From contig JAQUNE010000088.1 of the NCBI GenBank assembly GCA_028717765.1, positions 1 through 6,356 on the forward strand: DNA of 6,356 bases, in the 5' to 3' direction. This document shows, piece after piece, positions 6,101 to 6,356 of the stretch; position 1 is the stretch's first letter, and each line of letters opens with the position of its first letter. Under the pieces are notes generated by a model, which worked only from the letters and a program-made list of their open reading frames with translations, was not told the DNA's origin and did no database searches. The DNA comes from Candidatus Omnitrophota bacterium (GTDB lineage Bacteria > Omnitrophota > Koll11 > Gygaellales > Profunditerraquicolaceae). Position numbers and translations under genes: made by a program.

Positions 6101-6356
6101 GGCACCGTGGCAATCAATGTTAATACCAGCGAAACATTTTATAATTTAACTTTTGACGCAAGCGGAACCAAAACGATAGCTAGCGGCGATACGCTCGCTA
6201 TATACGGCACATTAAATTTAGATAACGGCACTATAAACGGCGGAACCTTAGAGGCGAAAGGCAATGTTAACGTAGAAAGTTCCTTTGACGGTGGGAATAC
6301 GGCATTAGTATTTAGCGGTGACAATGTCCAGAGCTTTGATTTAAGCGGAGCAGAGG
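3197..6356 (+). CDS. TpsA exoprotein of a two-partner secretion system, filamentous-haemagglutinin-like, 3'-partial
   Basis: Large secreted or surface-bound beta-helical protein, the likely cargo of the TpsB encoded at the start of the window. The frame is open without a stop for 1053 codons and runs off the right edge. Residues 1-31 form a signal peptide: basic n-region (RSFKKSKK), hydrophobic core at about 15-25, probable cleavage after CFS before Gln32. The TPS/haemagglutination-activity domain follows (about 32-200), with VNPSEIFG and the diagnostic NPNGI at 116-120 (LVNPNGIIFGSG); I see no clear NPNL. Residues 295-374 hold four 20-residue N-x-G-x-I rungs. At 584-600 a WVGNDGNWS/NWSGGVVPN motif opens a second region, rich in GDW and F-x-NL beta repeats (about 680-1053). 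Function beyond TPS export, such as adhesion or contact inhibition, would lie in the missing C-terminus. Few cysteines and many Asn, Gly, Thr and Ile residues fit a beta solenoid. Confidence 0.93.
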   Translation, partial: MRSFKKSKKISICKIAVSAIFLFLFSPICFSQNLPDGGTVVDGSATINYTNPTTVDINIASDKSIIDWNSYNVAAGHTVNYNRDSSFISLNRVTGVNPSEIFGTINAQNGQIFLVNPNGIIFGSGSHVNAAGLVASTLDISNEDFMKGNYEFFKVAGKNGSIVNKGIIRTTKPGGYVCLFSQAIDNQGVAIADLGTVALAAGEEITMSLDDKGLISVVVAKEVQSTILDADGNRMDSAIKNSGTLSANGGKVILTAEVLNGVFDYAINNLGVIQAAALDEHDGVIELKASGAPVINMGNITASASIDANIANASFVNEGDIEAAKVTVTVENGNLTNKGNITAGKATLSVVNGILTNKGVISGLNSLSSLYDGNIFINALNVVQDGIITADNKIEIIADSVTTTLDQNPSTNPGNTAIITANQVNIITKKIGSTSLPVLINTPQLNIRITQGDINVLDSLGIGTNVLLRGPPEGFGAIIYNSSTNLTLEAKEGNITIYADILANGLSLIASQTINIHSNLYATSGSINIESINKGDINVYALISAPNGVVRLWTCGSMDLREATVISKDGGYVYNPEDAIAVSWVGNDGNWSVAANWSGGVVPNSNNFSVTINKSNADVILDGDYTIGSLILGNSRTCSLTLNGNLILDASVVNGTTGNLIIGFRGTLNAGIYSIKIDGDWDNSGTFNAGTGTVEFTKASGTQHLTSGGTGAGKAFYHLIHSGNGELNLDSDNINIDGNFTNSAGTFQADDRDIYLAGDWTNSAIYYCGSGGNTVYFDGGSTQEINTGGMASTQDFDNIRISGSTLKVVSNGLKINGTLTIDSGKTLDLNGQNLTLDTLSNNGTLQLTGDETVSISDMDTNSGLVRYVAASGTRNIKDFGSNDYWNLEIASAGTGTFTLGANLHVRNNLTVTKGTLNAGAKTIDTDNDVYIAADGILTAPSTTFNVGGDWTNDGGIFNHNSGTVIFDGGTVAINVNTSETFYNLTFDASGTKTIASGDTLAIYGTLNLDNGTINGGTLEAKGNVNVESSFDGGNTALVFSGDNVQSFDLSGAE
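3236..3267 (+). terminator. intrinsic-terminator-shaped hairpin inside the tpsA signal-peptide coding sequence
   Basis: The arms AAAATAGCCG (3236-3245) and CGGCTATTTT (3249-3258) are perfectly complementary over 10 bp with a TTT loop. They are followed by T-C-TTTTTTT (3259-3267). The GC-rich pairs are next to the loop, and A and T tracts flank the stem, exactly as in Rho-independent terminators. It starts 37 nt after the start codon and about 80 nt after the predicted transcription start. Ribosomes translating the signal peptide would cover it, so it may act as an attenuator. Confidence 0.6.
4079..4318 (+). repeat. four 60-bp (20-residue) beta-solenoid rungs in TpsA
   Basis: Units begin at 4079, 4139, 4199 and 4259, each exactly 20 codons. 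They share hydrophobic-x-N-x-G-x-I at the start, for example FVNEGDIEA, LTNKGNITA and LTNKGVISG, and most have an Asn-Gly near the end. A 20-residue period is that of one turn of the right-handed beta helix of haemagglutinin-type TpsA proteins. The DNA has diverged more than the protein, so this is old repetition and not a recent tandem duplication. Confidence 0.7.
5231..6356 (+). repeat. long GDW / F-x-NL beta repeats in TpsA
   Basis: GDW followed by N occurs at 5231 (GDWDNSGTF), 5468 (GDWTNS) and 6038 (GDWTNDGG). Each leads into a (G)TVxF strand and then an aromatic-x-N/H-L/I turn. The turns are at 5342 (FYHL), 5582 (FDNI), 5846 (YWNL) and 6137 (FYNL), spaced 240, 264 and 291 bp. After each turn come alternating short strands such as IDGNF, INGTLTI, VRNNLTV and IYGTLNL. 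A further unit appears to begin at the right edge (ALVFSGDN), so the array continues outside the window. Confidence 0.65.

Noticed and set aside
6139..6324. Minus-strand open frame of 61 codons
   Set aside because: Shadow of the TpsA repeat region; low-complexity Pro/Ser/Val/Leu translation without motif.
1..6356. CRISPR array, tRNA, rRNA or insertion sequence
   Set aside because: No regularly spaced identical repeats, no cloverleaf or rRNA-like stretch, and no transposase-like frame or paired terminal repeats were seen on either strand.

Overview
The window holds a two-partner secretion (TPS, type Vb) locus from a Gram-negative, AT-leaning bacterium. An outer-membrane TpsB pore and a Sec-exported TpsA protein require a double membrane. 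The style of the TpsA (a haemagglutinin-type secretion domain followed by long GDW/F-x-NL beta repeats), together with the AAA_14/DUF4143 ATPase, recalls uncultured lineages such as Omnitrophota. That placement is from memory of similar proteins and is only a weak inference.

Layout. Positions 1-1373 carry the 3' part of a tpsB (FhaC/ShlB-like) gene. It is broken by one frame change near 172-198, close to an A8 run, so it reads as two pieces. Positions 1374-1551 are non-coding, with a 20-bp imperfect palindrome and a sigma70-type promoter. Positions 1552-2682 encode an intact 376-residue ATP-binding protein of the AAA_14 + DUF4143 type, transcribed from its own promoter. Positions 2715-3017 are the decayed copy of a small helix-turn-helix antitoxin-like regulator, still in one frame but cut by two stop codons. 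No toxin partner is visible. Positions 3018-3196 are regulatory: three TGTAAA repeats, an imperfect hairpin, a promoter with a consensus -35 box, and a LacI/CcpA-like operator at the predicted transcription start. From 3197 to the end of the window runs one uninterrupted reading frame of 1053 codons starting with TTG. It encodes the N-terminal part of a giant TpsA exoprotein with a signal peptide, a TPS domain (NPNGI motif) and several families of beta repeats. Its 3' end lies outside the window.

How it works together. TpsA would cross the inner membrane through Sec, be recognised by the TpsB POTRA domains through its N-terminal TPS domain, and be threaded out to fold as a beta helix on the surface. 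The two genes, normally adjacent, are separated by about 1.8 kb of unrelated accessory DNA (ATPase plus dead regulator). The most surprising element is a perfect 10-bp stem, 3-nt loop and T-rich tail, shaped exactly like an intrinsic terminator, inside the coding sequence for the TpsA signal peptide. Combined with the TTG start and the operator-like site, it suggests tight, possibly translation-coupled, control of the large exoprotein.
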